The translations under genes and the position numbers were made by a program. The notes beneath the pieces were generated by a model that was given only the letters and a program-made list of their open reading frames with translations, was not told where the DNA came from and searched no databases. A stretch of DNA of 55,704 nt from an uncultured Pelagibacteraceae bacterium (GTDB lineage: Bacteria > Pseudomonadota > Alphaproteobacteria > Pelagibacterales > Pelagibacteraceae), in contig CACIKE010000002.1 in assembly GCA_902587155.1 (NCBI GenBank), forward strand, positions 122,501 through 178,204, in the 5' to 3' direction. Below are positions 27,557 through 36,526 of this stretch, piece after piece. How positions within the stretch are numbered: position 1 is the first letter of the stretch; every line of letters starts with the position of its first letter.

Positions 27557-28314
27557 TGTTTAATCTTTTTAAAAAAAAATATTTTGACTTCACAAATCTA
27601 AAGAAAATACCTAAAAATAATTATGAGTTTGATAAAAAAGAATATTTAAAAAATCTTGAAATATCTTTTAATGAATTTGAAAAAAAAAAGTTTTTTAATA
27701 AAAGAAACTTGTCTTATCCTAATATAGCTTATTACTTAAAAAAAGAAAAAAAAAAAATTGACTTTTTCGATATAGGTGCAAATAATCTAGATAATTATTT
27801 TCACCTAAAAAAAAAATTTCAAAAAAAGATTAGATATTTTTTTTATGACCAAGAAAATAAATCTATAATTATTGAGGATTTTTCTAAAAAAAAAAGTCTT
27901 AAAAATATATATGTTTTGAAAAAAAATTTTAAGAAAATCAATAATCTGAAAAAAAATAATCTTTCCATATTTTTTCTTGGAAGCGTTATCCAATATTTGA
28001 AAGATCATAAAAAATTTTTAAAAAAAATTATTTATCTTAAACCCAAAAGAATCATGATTTGCGGGAATATTTTTTATAGAAATAAGTTTCCTTCTAAAAA
28101 AATTTTAATGAAGCAACTTAACATGTGGCCTCAAATTTATTATCAATTTTTTTATAATATTGAAGACATTGTTGAATTTTTTAAAAAGAATAGCTATTTA
28201 TTAGTTTTAAAAGAAAAAAATTTTTCGGATAAAAATCTTAATTTTTCAAACATCAAGTCTCACTTTGATGAAATTGATAGATATAATTTAATTTTTGAGA
28301 AAAAAAATGATTGA
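27556..28314 (+). CDS. Methyltransferase-like protein
   Basis: The 252-residue protein has a SAM-fold-like start of the core, 'FFDIGANNLDNYFHL' (about 74-88), and a later 'FFLGSVIQYLKDHKKFL' that resembles the motif after the catalytic centre in the TIGR04325-type putative methyltransferases of O-antigen clusters. The glycine loop is poor (GAN rather than GxGxG), so activity is uncertain. The start is GTG, overlapping the preceding stop by one base. It overlaps the next GT2 gene by 8 bases with the start I prefer there. Confidence 0.5.
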   Translation: MFNLFKKKYFDFTNLKKIPKNNYEFDKKEYLKNLEISFNEFEKKKFFNKRNLSYPNIAYYLKKEKKKIDFFDIGANNLDNYFHLKKKFQKKIRYFFYDQENKSIIIEDFSKKKSLKNIYVLKKNFKKINNLKKNNLSIFFLGSVIQYLKDHKKFLKKIIYLKPKRIMICGNIFYRNKFPSKKILMKQLNMWPQIYYQFFYNIEDIVEFFKKNSYLLVLKEKNFSDKNLNFSNIKSHFDEIDRYNLIFEKKND

Positions 28315-29254
28315 TTTAACTATTGGAATTACAACTTTTAATCGAACCAAGTTTTTGAAAGAATGTCTCAGATCAGTCTTGAGACAGTCTAACGGCAATA
28401 TTAAGATTATTATTTCAAATGACAATCCGGACAGAAAGTTAACCTTGAAAAACTTAAATTTATTACATCAAAAAAATATAGTAATATTTAATCAAAAAAA
28501 AAATTTAGGACCAGTAGAAAATAAGAATTTCTTGTTAAGCAAAGTGAAGACCAAGTGGTTTTCTTGGTTGTCTGATGATGATAAGTTGGAAAAAAATTTT
28601 TATATCAAATTATCAAAACTGTATAATCTCACAGAAAATAAAAATGAATTAGTAGCTATCTATTCAAATTTTCATGACAATAATAAAAAAAAAGTCCTAA
28701 TAAATTCGAATAACCAATTATATAATAAACGAGAATTTATTGAAAAATATACATCTGGTAAAATCAAACTTGTTGGAATTTATGGTTTGTTGAGAACAAA
28801 AAGTTTAAAAAAAATAAAGGGAGTAAAAAAATTATCTTTTCCATTTTCACCGTATTGTGACAACCTAGTTCCCTTGGAACTGTCAAGATTAGGCAAAATT
28901 GCTTACACTCATGAAAAACTATGCAAATTTAGGATACACAAAAATTCTCAATCAAACAGCAATGCTTCAATTAATATTTGGTTAATCGCTCAGTCAAATT
29001 ATATCAAAAAAGTTGAAAAATTACTAAGAAAAGATGACAATTCCTATAGAAGAAAAATTCTTTTGAACATTTTAGATTATTTCACTAAAAATATCGTTGA
29101 TATAATTAAAAGAGATAATAAAAAAATTTTTTCAAACTTATTTAAATTTTATCACTATCAAATAAAAAATACCCATAAGAATTTAAGCTTTTATTTTTTG
29201 CCTTTTATTATAATTAATAATATCAAATTAATTAAAAGATTAATTTTTAAATGA
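28307..29254 (+). CDS. Family 2 glycosyltransferase
   Basis: The protein begins 'IDLTIGITTFNRTKFLKECL' and has 'SWLSDDDKLE' as the DxD-type metal site, so it is a GT-A inverting transferase. A TTG at 28295 would add four residues, but the ATG at 28307 is better placed and gives 315 residues. It sits between a methyltransferase-like gene and a sulfotransferase, overlapping the latter by 4 bases. Donor and acceptor are unknown. Confidence 0.88.
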   Translation: MIDLTIGITTFNRTKFLKECLRSVLRQSNGNIKIIISNDNPDRKLTLKNLNLLHQKNIVIFNQKKNLGPVENKNFLLSKVKTKWFSWLSDDDKLEKNFYIKLSKLYNLTENKNELVAIYSNFHDNNKKKVLINSNNQLYNKREFIEKYTSGKIKLVGIYGLLRTKSLKKIKGVKKLSFPFSPYCDNLVPLELSRLGKIAYTHEKLCKFRIHKNSQSNSNASINIWLIAQSNYIKKVEKLLRKDDNSYRRKILLNILDYFTKNIVDIIKRDNKKIFSNLFKFYHYQIKNTHKNLSFYFLPFIIINNIKLIKRLIFK

Positions 29255-30099
29255 AAAAAGATATATTACATATTGGAGCTCATAAGACAGCCACCACTTC
29301 ATTCCAAAAAAATTTATTTATACGCGAGAAACAAATTGGATACCTTGGACAACATTGCCTTGAGAATAATCAAGTACATTTAGCAATTGACTCTTTAATA
29401 AATGATGATGATTATGATTACAAGAAAGACATTCTTAAAAAAAAAATTGAAGATATTAAAAAAAGAAACATAAACCAGTTTATTTTTTCTAATGAAGATA
29501 TTGTAACTTCAAGATTTCTTACTCAATCAGCTAAAAGATTAAAAGATTTATTGCCAAATTCCACAGTGGTTTTATCAATCAGAAGTCAATTTTCTGCTTT
29601 ACAATCTTGGTATATTTCTCATGGAAGTAAATTAAAACTGGTACCAAGAGGATATTGGAATAAATTTGTAAGTTGCAATGATTGGTTAAACTATATTTTT
29701 GAATTTAATAAATTAAGTATTACACCGCATCAAAATTCACCATTAGAGGCAATGAATTACAAAAAAATCTATGATGTTTTCTCTAAACATTTTGGAGAGG
29801 AGAATATTAAAATTTTAGTTTATGAAAATTTTTCGTATAATAAGAAAAAATTCCTCAGCGAATGGTCAAATTTGACAGGAATAAACGCTGAAAAAATTGA
29901 AATGGTTTTAAATAATAACAATATTGAAAGACTTAGAGAGTCTCAAGTTCATTTTAATTTAAGAGGATTTTTTAAATTTTTCTCATTTTCAGGTAATTTT
30001 GAAAAATTTTTAAAAATTTTAAATTTTGGAAAACGTGCTAAAATTTCTTTTAATAAAAAAGAAGAAGAAAAAATAAAAGAATATTTTGGTGGGAAATAA
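29251..30099 (+). CDS. Sulfotransferase-like protein
   Basis: The 282-residue protein begins with the PAPS P-loop 'LHIGAHKTATTSFQKNL' (6-22) and has a 3'-phosphate site 'LSIRSQFSALQSWYIS' (R111, 108-123), in the form seen in bacterial sulfotransferases of polysaccharide loci. It likely sulfates a sugar hydroxyl in the cytoplasm. It is coupled by an ATGA overlap to the GT2 gene before it, suggesting that the sugar added by that enzyme is the one sulfated. Confidence 0.82.
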   Translation: MKKDILHIGAHKTATTSFQKNLFIREKQIGYLGQHCLENNQVHLAIDSLINDDDYDYKKDILKKKIEDIKKRNINQFIFSNEDIVTSRFLTQSAKRLKDLLPNSTVVLSIRSQFSALQSWYISHGSKLKLVPRGYWNKFVSCNDWLNYIFEFNKLSITPHQNSPLEAMNYKKIYDVFSKHFGEENIKILVYENFSYNKKKFLSEWSNLTGINAEKIEMVLNNNNIERLRESQVHFNLRGFFKFFSFSGNFEKFLKILNFGKRAKISFNKKEEEKIKEYFGGK

Positions 30100-30150
30100 T
30101 TTTTTAAATAAAAAGTTTAATTTAGAATTAAATAAATTTAATTACCCATT

Positions 30151-30891
30151 ATGAAAAAAATATTAAGTAGAATGGAATTTGAGAAGAAAAGAGTTAAAAA
30201 TTCTTCAAATTTATATAAAAATCGTAATTTACATCAAAAAGCTTTAAAAGTTAAAGTTGAAGCTAATAATAAATATTATTGGGTATCACTAACTAATTGG
30301 TTTGATGAGCCTTGTTTACAATTAACGCAAGATCTGTTCGCATTTCAAGAAATTATTTATAAAACAAGACCTGATTTAATACTTGAGGTTGGTGTAGCTT
30401 GGGGAGGTTCTACCTTATTTTATTTAAACTTATGTAAAACTTTGGGTCTCAAAGGTGTTGTAGGAGTAGATATTTATATACCAAAAGATTTGAGAAAAAG
30501 ATTAACAAAAAAAAAACCTAAAAACACTTATCTTAAATTGATAGAGGGATCATCAATAGATAATAAAATTATTGATAAAGTTAAAAGTATTATTAAAGGC
30601 AAGAAAGTATTTGTTATTTTGGATTCAAATCATACTCATGATCATGTTTTAAAAGAATTAACAGAGTATTCCAAATTTGTAAAAAAAGGGCAATATTTAA
30701 TTTGTGGTGATACAATTATAGCAAAACAACCTCAGTCAAAAAAAAGACCTAGAGAATGGAATAAAAATAATAATCCAATGACTGCACTTAAGGTTTTTTT
30801 AAGAAAAGATAAAAAATTTGTTATTGATAAAAAAATTGAAAGTAAGTTACTTTTTACAAATATGCCTAATGGTTTCTTAAAAAGAATTTAA
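30151..30891 (+). CDS. CmcI-type cephalosporin hydroxylase/rhamnosyl O-methyltransferase family protein
   Basis: The 246-residue protein has 'LEVGVAWGGSTLFY' (78-91), a SAM-binding loop, then 'GVVGVDIYIP' and 'VILDSNHTHDHVLKEL' (about 155-170), the hallmark of the CmcI family. Despite the family name, these proteins are SAM-dependent O-methyltransferases on sugars in many glycan loci. It lies 51 bases after the sulfotransferase and ends 1 base from a convergent minus-strand gene. Confidence 0.9.
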   Translation: MKKILSRMEFEKKRVKNSSNLYKNRNLHQKALKVKVEANNKYYWVSLTNWFDEPCLQLTQDLFAFQEIIYKTRPDLILEVGVAWGGSTLFYLNLCKTLGLKGVVGVDIYIPKDLRKRLTKKKPKNTYLKLIEGSSIDNKIIDKVKSIIKGKKVFVILDSNHTHDHVLKELTEYSKFVKKGQYLICGDTIIAKQPQSKKRPREWNKNNNPMTALKVFLRKDKKFVIDKKIESKLLFTNMPNGFLKRI

Positions 30892-30892
30892 A

Positions 30893-32032
30893 TTATATTA
30901 TTTCATTAATTAATTTTACGATATATTTTGCATCATTGACAGTTACTTTGGTATGAACTGGTAGAACAAGATATTTATCTTGCAAATAATCCATATTTTT
31001 AAATTTTTTACCTTTTGAATATTTTTTAAATACAGAATAAAAATCATTTCTAAAATGAACTTGTGCAGTTTCAATTTTTTTTTCACGAAGTTTTTTTTGT
31101 AAATAATCCTTCTTTTTCAAAACTATTGTAAATATCCATGCGGCATAACCATTTTGAGAATAATCATGAATACAATTAATATTTTTATTATATGAAAGAC
31201 CCTTTAAATAAATGTCGTAGATTTTTTTTCTATGCTTCAAAATTGAATTAAATTCTTTTAATGACTCAATCCCTAAAGTTGCACCAATATCATTAAGTTG
31301 ATATTTATAACCGACTTCATAAATGTCATTTAACCACGTTCCCTTTTGCTTTTTATCTCTACTTATCCCGAACCATCGAATTCTTTTTGCCTTTTTTTCT
31401 AATTTCTTATTTTTGATACACAACATTCCTCCGTCAGCAGTTGTAATATGTTTAATTGCTTGAAAACTAAAAATTGAAAAATCAGAATATTCAGTTATTG
31501 GTTTACCATTATATTTTGCCCCTAAAGCTTGAGCACAATCTGCTATTAAAGTAATTTTATTTCTTTTACAAATTTCATTTAATTTTTTCATGTTACATGG
31601 AACTCCTCCGTAGTGAACACATACTACAGCTTTTGTTTTTTTAGTTATTAATTTTTCTACTGATAAAGGATCAATATTAAATGTATCTTTTTCAACATCA
31701 GCGAATTTAATTTTGATACCCATGTACAAAAAAGGAATATTAGTTGCAGTACATGTAAAAACAGGAGTTATAACCTCATCACCTTTTTTTAATCCCGCTA
31801 AAATGTAGGACAAATGCAATGCATCTGTTCCTGATCCAGTAGATACAGTTGAACAATTTTTTGCAAATTTAGATGAGAATATTTTCTCAAATTTGTCTAC
31901 TTGAGGTCCTTGACCAATCCATCTTGTATTTAGAGTTTTGTTAATAGCCTTTTTAGCATTTTTTGGAATATGAGGTTTAAACAAAACCACACCTTCTTTA
32001 TCGCTCATTATGGGCAAGTCTTTAAATTTCAT
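30893..32032 (-). CDS. DegT/DnrJ/EryC1/StrS sugar aminotransferase (minus strand)
   Basis: The 379-residue protein has 'STGSGTDALHLS' (64-75), 'DEVITPVFTCTATNIP' (85-100), 'ADCAQALGAKYNG' (164-176) and the PLP lysine in 'FSFQAIKHITTADGG' (K194). It transaminates a keto nucleotide sugar. It is a lone minus-strand gene, tail to tail with the CmcI gene with only 1 base between the stops. The 146-base region upstream, shared with the sulfotransferase gene, must hold its promoter; I could not fix it. Confidence 0.9.
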   Translation of the reverse strand: MKFKDLPIMSDKEGVVLFKPHIPKNAKKAINKTLNTRWIGQGPQVDKFEKIFSSKFAKNCSTVSTGSGTDALHLSYILAGLKKGDEVITPVFTCTATNIPFLYMGIKIKFADVEKDTFNIDPLSVEKLITKKTKAVVCVHYGGVPCNMKKLNEICKRNKITLIADCAQALGAKYNGKPITEYSDFSIFSFQAIKHITTADGGMLCIKNKKLEKKAKRIRWFGISRDKKQKGTWLNDIYEVGYKYQLNDIGATLGIESLKEFNSILKHRKKIYDIYLKGLSYNKNINCIHDYSQNGYAAWIFTIVLKKKDYLQKKLREKKIETAQVHFRNDFYSVFKKYSKGKKFKNMDYLQDKYLVLPVHTKVTVNDAKYIVKLINEII

Positions 32033-32178
32033 TTTAGGTTAGTATTTTAATTAGTGACAATTTTAATTTAATATATCTAATCAAAAATAAAAAATTTACA
32101 ATAAAATTATTTATTTTTGAAAAAATAGAAAAATTTTATACAGAAGTAATGAAAATTCTATAAAGTTATCTAGTAATA

Positions 32179-33156
32179 ATGAATATTATAAAAAAACTTA
32201 AACATTTTAAAAAATTAGATTTTAGATGGAAACTTAAAATAATAGGTAAATTTTTAAATTTTGAAATATATCCAACAAAATATCCAGAAGGTTTCTTTCA
32301 AAAATTAAAATTTAAAATTATTTTTAACTTAATATTAAATAGGAAAATAAAATTATTTAAACAATATTATTTTAAAAATTTAGAATTTAAAGACTCTGAA
32401 AGGTTTGTTCTTTCATCTTTGCCTAGATCAGGTACCCATTGGGTCATGAATACTCTTAAGAGTTATTTTGAAATAATCTATAACATTGGTGATGGAAACT
32501 TAAAATATGATCCATTAAATGATAGTTTTAAATCAAATATACCTCAGAAAGTTTTTGATATTTATAATGGAATTGATTTTTTTAGGGGAAGCTACAATCC
32601 AACAATTTTAGAAAATTTTAATTTTAATATAATTAATAATGTAGGACATTATCCATTAAACCAAATAAATGTAAAGAATGCTAAAGAAATGAATTTTATA
32701 ATTCTGTTAAGACATCCTATAGATGCCTGTTATTCAAGATACTTAATGGATATTTCTATAAAAAATGAAAAACGTGATGGTGAAAATTCGGAAGATTTTA
32801 TTGAAAATGATAAATTAAGTTTCAGAATTAATCAGGTGATAAGATATTTTAAATTTTGGAATGAAATAGATAAGAAAAAAAGAGAGAATAAATTATTATT
32901 TATTTTTTATGAAGATTTATTAAAAAATACGAATGACGAGATACATAAAATATTAAATTTTGCTAACATAAAAGTTGATGATCAAATTATAAGTAGATCT
33001 GTGGAATTAAATTCAAAAGATGAAATAAAAAAAAAAATTTCAATAAACCAAAAATCTTTAAGAATTTCCAATCTAAGAAATGATTTAGATGAAAATAAAA
33101 TTAAAAAATTTATTGGTAGTGAATTTAAAAAAGTTGAGAATATATTTTTTAATTAA
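32179..33156 (+). CDS. Sulfotransferase-domain protein
   Basis: The 325-residue protein has the PAPS loop 'LSSLPRSGTHWVMNTL' (78-93) and the 3'-phosphate motif 'ILLRHPIDACYSRYL' (175-189, R178), both canonical for sulfotransferase family 1-like proteins. The N-terminal 70 residues are basic and lack a convincing membrane segment. It starts a plus-strand group with two SGNH proteins and an MBOAT acyltransferase, so it may sulfate the same glycan those enzymes acylate. It does not closely resemble the sulfotransferases at 19658 and 29251. Confidence 0.88.
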   Translation: MNIIKKLKHFKKLDFRWKLKIIGKFLNFEIYPTKYPEGFFQKLKFKIIFNLILNRKIKLFKQYYFKNLEFKDSERFVLSSLPRSGTHWVMNTLKSYFEIIYNIGDGNLKYDPLNDSFKSNIPQKVFDIYNGIDFFRGSYNPTILENFNFNIINNVGHYPLNQINVKNAKEMNFIILLRHPIDACYSRYLMDISIKNEKRDGENSEDFIENDKLSFRINQVIRYFKFWNEIDKKKRENKLLFIFYEDLLKNTNDEIHKILNFANIKVDDQIISRSVELNSKDEIKKKISINQKSLRISNLRNDLDENKIKKFIGSEFKKVENIFFN

Positions 33157-33177
33157 ACTTAATTTTGAATATAAAAT

Positions 33178-34194
33178 ATGTCGTTTATTAAAAATATATT
33201 TTTTTATATAATGCTGATTATCATATATATAGTAATTATTGAATTTTTTTCTAGAACTGTAGTTTTTATTAATAGTAAAAATCCTGCTATATTCTCTTAC
33301 GGTTTTGATAAAGAAACAAATTTTGAAATATCAGATTTATCAAAATTTGAATTTATTGTCACGAATAGATCAAATAAAATATCAAATAAAAAACTAACAG
33401 ATGGTAATCCAGAAAAAAATGATAATGAAATCATAATTTGGGCTTTTGGAGCGTCTTTGACATACGGCTTTTCGTGTGGAAAAAGCTCTTCTTCGTGGCC
33501 AATTGAATTGAGTAAAATAAATAAAAAATATAAAATTAAAAATTTTGCATTTCCAGCAAAGTATTCTGAGGACTCAATAAAAATTCTTAATTACAATTTA
33601 CAGAAAAATGAAATTAAAAAACCAGACATAATAATTTGGGCTCATAGAGATGAAGAAAAATTATCTTATCATAAAGGTATCAAAAGAAATAGTAATCGAA
33701 TAACAAAGTCTTTTTCAACAAAAAATGTTAATTCATTCGAATTTTTTATCTTAAGATTGAGCAAAACTTTAAGTTCAAACTTGGTATTCTATTACGTATC
33801 CGATCATATAATTTCAAAACTTAACATTAAAACAAAACAAAAAAACAAACCTACTAATGATGATTTATCAATTGCTATAGAAAATTTTAGGCTGAATACT
33901 TTAGATGCTATAAAATTAAGTGGAAATCAAGGTATCACCAAATTTTTATTAATATCGTTATTTTCCGATGATGATTTCAATGAGGAATATTCATTTTTTC
34001 TTAAAGAGTATTTTAAATCAGTAAAATTATTAGAAAAGGAAAAAGGGGTGTACTTTTTAAATACAAAGAAATTTTTAACAACCCAGCAAAAATTAAAGTT
34101 AGATGACTTATACTGTAATAATAAGCATTTTAATTTAATTGGAAATAAAACTATATCTAATATTATTGACAATTTTTTAGTATCTTTAAATTAG
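33178..34194 (+). CDS. Membrane-anchored SGNH-like protein
   Basis: The 338-residue protein has one N-terminal membrane segment (about 8-24), then a soluble domain expected in the periplasm. It shows an SGNH block I, 'WAFGASLTYGFS' (88-99, candidate Ser93), and a C-terminal 'NNKHFNLIGN' where the family has its catalytic His; the usual Asp three residues before the His is Asn. It resembles the AlgX/AlgJ-like partners of MBOAT acyltransferases. It lies 21 bases after the sulfotransferase and 5 before a second SGNH gene. Confidence 0.65.
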   Translation: MSFIKNIFFYIMLIIIYIVIIEFFSRTVVFINSKNPAIFSYGFDKETNFEISDLSKFEFIVTNRSNKISNKKLTDGNPEKNDNEIIIWAFGASLTYGFSCGKSSSSWPIELSKINKKYKIKNFAFPAKYSEDSIKILNYNLQKNEIKKPDIIIWAHRDEEKLSYHKGIKRNSNRITKSFSTKNVNSFEFFILRLSKTLSSNLVFYYVSDHIISKLNIKTKQKNKPTNDDLSIAIENFRLNTLDAIKLSGNQGITKFLLISLFSDDDFNEEYSFFLKEYFKSVKLLEKEKGVYFLNTKKFLTTQQKLKLDDLYCNNKHFNLIGNKTISNIIDNFLVSLN

Positions 34195-34199
34195 TTATT

Positions 34200-35159
34200 A
34201 TGAGCAAAAATTATTTATCCATTATCTTGTCAGTTTTTTCAATTTGTGTAGCTATTTTGTCTTGTGAAATAATATTGAGGGTTAAACACAGCATTATTCC
34301 TAATTACGATATTGAAATGTGGAAATATGCAAAACAATTGAAAATACAAGTAAAGGACAAAAATATTGGTCATGTTCATGTGCCAAATGAGCAAGGAATA
34401 TTTCAGAAAACTAATATTTCAACCAACAGTTTTGGGCAAAGAGATATAGATTATGACAATAATTATTTAGAAAAATTTGAAAAAAGATTTTTAGTAATTG
34501 GAAGCTCTATACCTTTAGGATGGGGTGTAGATAAAGAAAAAACCTTTTCTAATCAATTGAATTATAAATCAATTAAGAATGGTAAAAATTGGATTTTTAT
34601 TAATGGTGGAATTGGTAACTATAATAGCACAAGATATGTTAATAATTATCTAAAAAATTGGAAAGACCTTAAATTTAATAATATTATCATTACCTATTTT
34701 GTAAATGATACTGAAGTTTTAAATAATAGAAAAGTAAATTTTTTTATTGAGCATACTCATATTGGAGTTGTTTTATGGAAACTTTTGAAATCTTTTGACT
34801 CAAATCTTAAAAAAGAAAATTTATACGATTATTATAAAAGAATTTATGATGAAGATTATGAGGGCCTTAAAGTAGCTAAAGCTGAATTATTAAAACTTAA
34901 AAAGCACTGTGACATAAATAAGATCAGATGTATTTTGATAAATATGCCTGATATTCATCAATTAAATCCTTATAGATTAAAATTTATAAATGAAAAAATT
35001 CAAAATTTTGCAGAGCAAAACGATATTGAATACTTAGATTTATTACCAATTTTTGAAAATGTGGATGAAAATAAAATTTGGAATAAATACCAGGATCCTC
35101 ATCCAAATGAATATGCTCATAAAATTATTTCAAGAAAAATTTTTGAATATCTAAATTAA
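34200..35159 (+). CDS. SGNH/GDSL-type hydrolase or acyltransferase, membrane-anchored
   Basis: The 319-residue protein has an N-terminal hydrophobic segment (about 7-25) and clear SGNH blocks: 'VIGSSIPLGWGV' (99-110), an Asn in 'YFVNDTEVL', and 'DPHPNEYAHKI' near the end (D, H). It probably acts in the periplasm on acyl groups of the glycan. Its stop overlaps the MBOAT gene by one base, so the two are coupled. This pair matches the AlgI-AlgJ style of O-acetylation systems. Confidence 0.82.
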   Translation: MSKNYLSIILSVFSICVAILSCEIILRVKHSIIPNYDIEMWKYAKQLKIQVKDKNIGHVHVPNEQGIFQKTNISTNSFGQRDIDYDNNYLEKFEKRFLVIGSSIPLGWGVDKEKTFSNQLNYKSIKNGKNWIFINGGIGNYNSTRYVNNYLKNWKDLKFNNIIITYFVNDTEVLNNRKVNFFIEHTHIGVVLWKLLKSFDSNLKKENLYDYYKRIYDEDYEGLKVAKAELLKLKKHCDINKIRCILINMPDIHQLNPYRLKFINEKIQNFAEQNDIEYLDLLPIFENVDENKIWNKYQDPHPNEYAHKIISRKIFEYLN

Positions 35160-36487
35160 TGTTATTTTCGTCTATAGAATTTTTTTTATTTTTAAGTGTA
35201 TTTGTAATAGCTATTTTTTTTCTTAAAAATAATCAAAGAAATATAATTATAATTTTTAGCCTATTTTTTTATTCATATTGGAATTATTTTTTTTTCCCGC
35301 TAATTATTTTTTTTTGTTTGGCGACCTATTTTTTAATAAAAAAAAATCTTAGACTAATAATTTCAATACCTCTAATTTTACTTCCATTAATATATTTTAA
35401 ATATTCATTATTTTTGGTTAATCTATTAAATTTAGATCTTTTAAGAGAATTTTCTTATAAAGGTGAACTTCCTCTAGCAATATCATTTGTAACATTTACA
35501 ATAATTGCAGTTTTAGTAGATAGAAAAAATCAGGAGAATGATCAATATAATCTAAAAAATTTGAGTGAATATATTCTATATTTTCCTCAATTAATTGCTG
35601 GTCCAATTTTGAGACTAAAACAATTATTTCCACAATTAAATAATAAGATCAGTTTTATTAAAGAAAATATAAAAATAGGAATTATTTTATTTTGTATTGG
35701 GTATATTAAAAAAGTTTTTTTTGCTGATAATATTGCTTTATTAATTGATCCATATTTTGAGGATCCTCAAATTGCAAGCAGACAAGATTTAATTCAAGCC
35801 TTTTTATTATTTCCTGTACAAATCTATTTTGATTTTAGTGGTTATGTAGATATGGCATTAGGTGTCTCTAAAATATTTGGAATAAATTTACCTCAAAATT
35901 TTAACATGCCTTATCATGCAACCTCAATTACTGACTTTTGGCGTAGATGGCACATCACATTATCTAATTGGTTTAAAGACTATCTCTATATCCCATTAGG
36001 AGGATCAAAAAATGGTAAGTTAAAAAATTACTTAAATTTAATTGTAACAATGACAATTGCAGGAATTTGGCATGGAGCCAGTTTAAATTTTATTTTATGG
36101 GGATTTTTAAATGGTATAATATTATGTTTTGAAAAATTATTTAACCTGGTAAGTTTAAAGTATAATTTTATAAAGAATATTTTTGCCTGTTTTATAATTT
36201 TTAATTTGTGGATATTTTTTAGAATCTCTGATTTTCCATCAATAATCGTATTTTTTGATAATTTATATCTAGCTGATGAAAGTTTGTTAGTTTTAGAAAA
36301 TTTTTTAACTTTATTTTTTGTTATAATAATAGTTTTTCTTCAAAAATTCGAAAATCACAACTTTCTATTTTTTCTCTCAAAAAAATTGAATTTTTCTTTT
36401 ATAATTTCATTTTTTTTAATTATTTTATTGTTAGGATTTTCTATTTCGTTAGGACAATCAGAAAAATTTATATACTTTCAATTCTAA
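35159..36487 (+). CDS. MBOAT-family O-acyltransferase (AlgI-like)
   Basis: The 442-residue polytopic membrane protein (about 10 or more segments) has the MBOAT core: 'DFWRRWHITLSNWFKDYLY' (near 260) and the catalytic His in 'GIWHGASLNFILWG' (near 305). AlgI-type proteins pass acetyl groups across the membrane to a periplasmic SGNH partner. Two such partners lie directly upstream, one overlapping the start. At 442 residues it is a little shorter than AlgI (about 500). Confidence 0.92.
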   Translation: MLFSSIEFFLFLSVFVIAIFFLKNNQRNIIIIFSLFFYSYWNYFFFPLIIFFCLATYFLIKKNLRLIISIPLILLPLIYFKYSLFLVNLLNLDLLREFSYKGELPLAISFVTFTIIAVLVDRKNQENDQYNLKNLSEYILYFPQLIAGPILRLKQLFPQLNNKISFIKENIKIGIILFCIGYIKKVFFADNIALLIDPYFEDPQIASRQDLIQAFLLFPVQIYFDFSGYVDMALGVSKIFGINLPQNFNMPYHATSITDFWRRWHITLSNWFKDYLYIPLGGSKNGKLKNYLNLIVTMTIAGIWHGASLNFILWGFLNGIILCFEKLFNLVSLKYNFIKNIFACFIIFNLWIFFRISDFPSIIVFFDNLYLADESLLVLENFLTLFFVIIIVFLQKFENHNFLFFLSKKLNFSFIISFFLIILLLGFSISLGQSEKFIYFQF

Positions 36488-36526
36488 AAATATAATTTAA
36501 AAGATTGTTAAAAAAGATTAATTTAA

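Noticed and set aside
28295..28306. TTG start four codons upstream for the GT2 gene
   Set aside because: The ATG at 28307 is in frame, closer to the domain start and gives a shorter overlap with the previous gene.
30116..30132. Hairpin 'tttaatt-tag-aattaaa' between the sulfotransferase and CmcI genes
   Set aside because: Stem is entirely A-T and no T tract follows; too weak to call a terminator.
32033..32178. Promoter pair in the divergent region before the third sulfotransferase
   Set aside because: The best -35/-10 candidates are only 14 bases apart and AT richness makes chance matches common.
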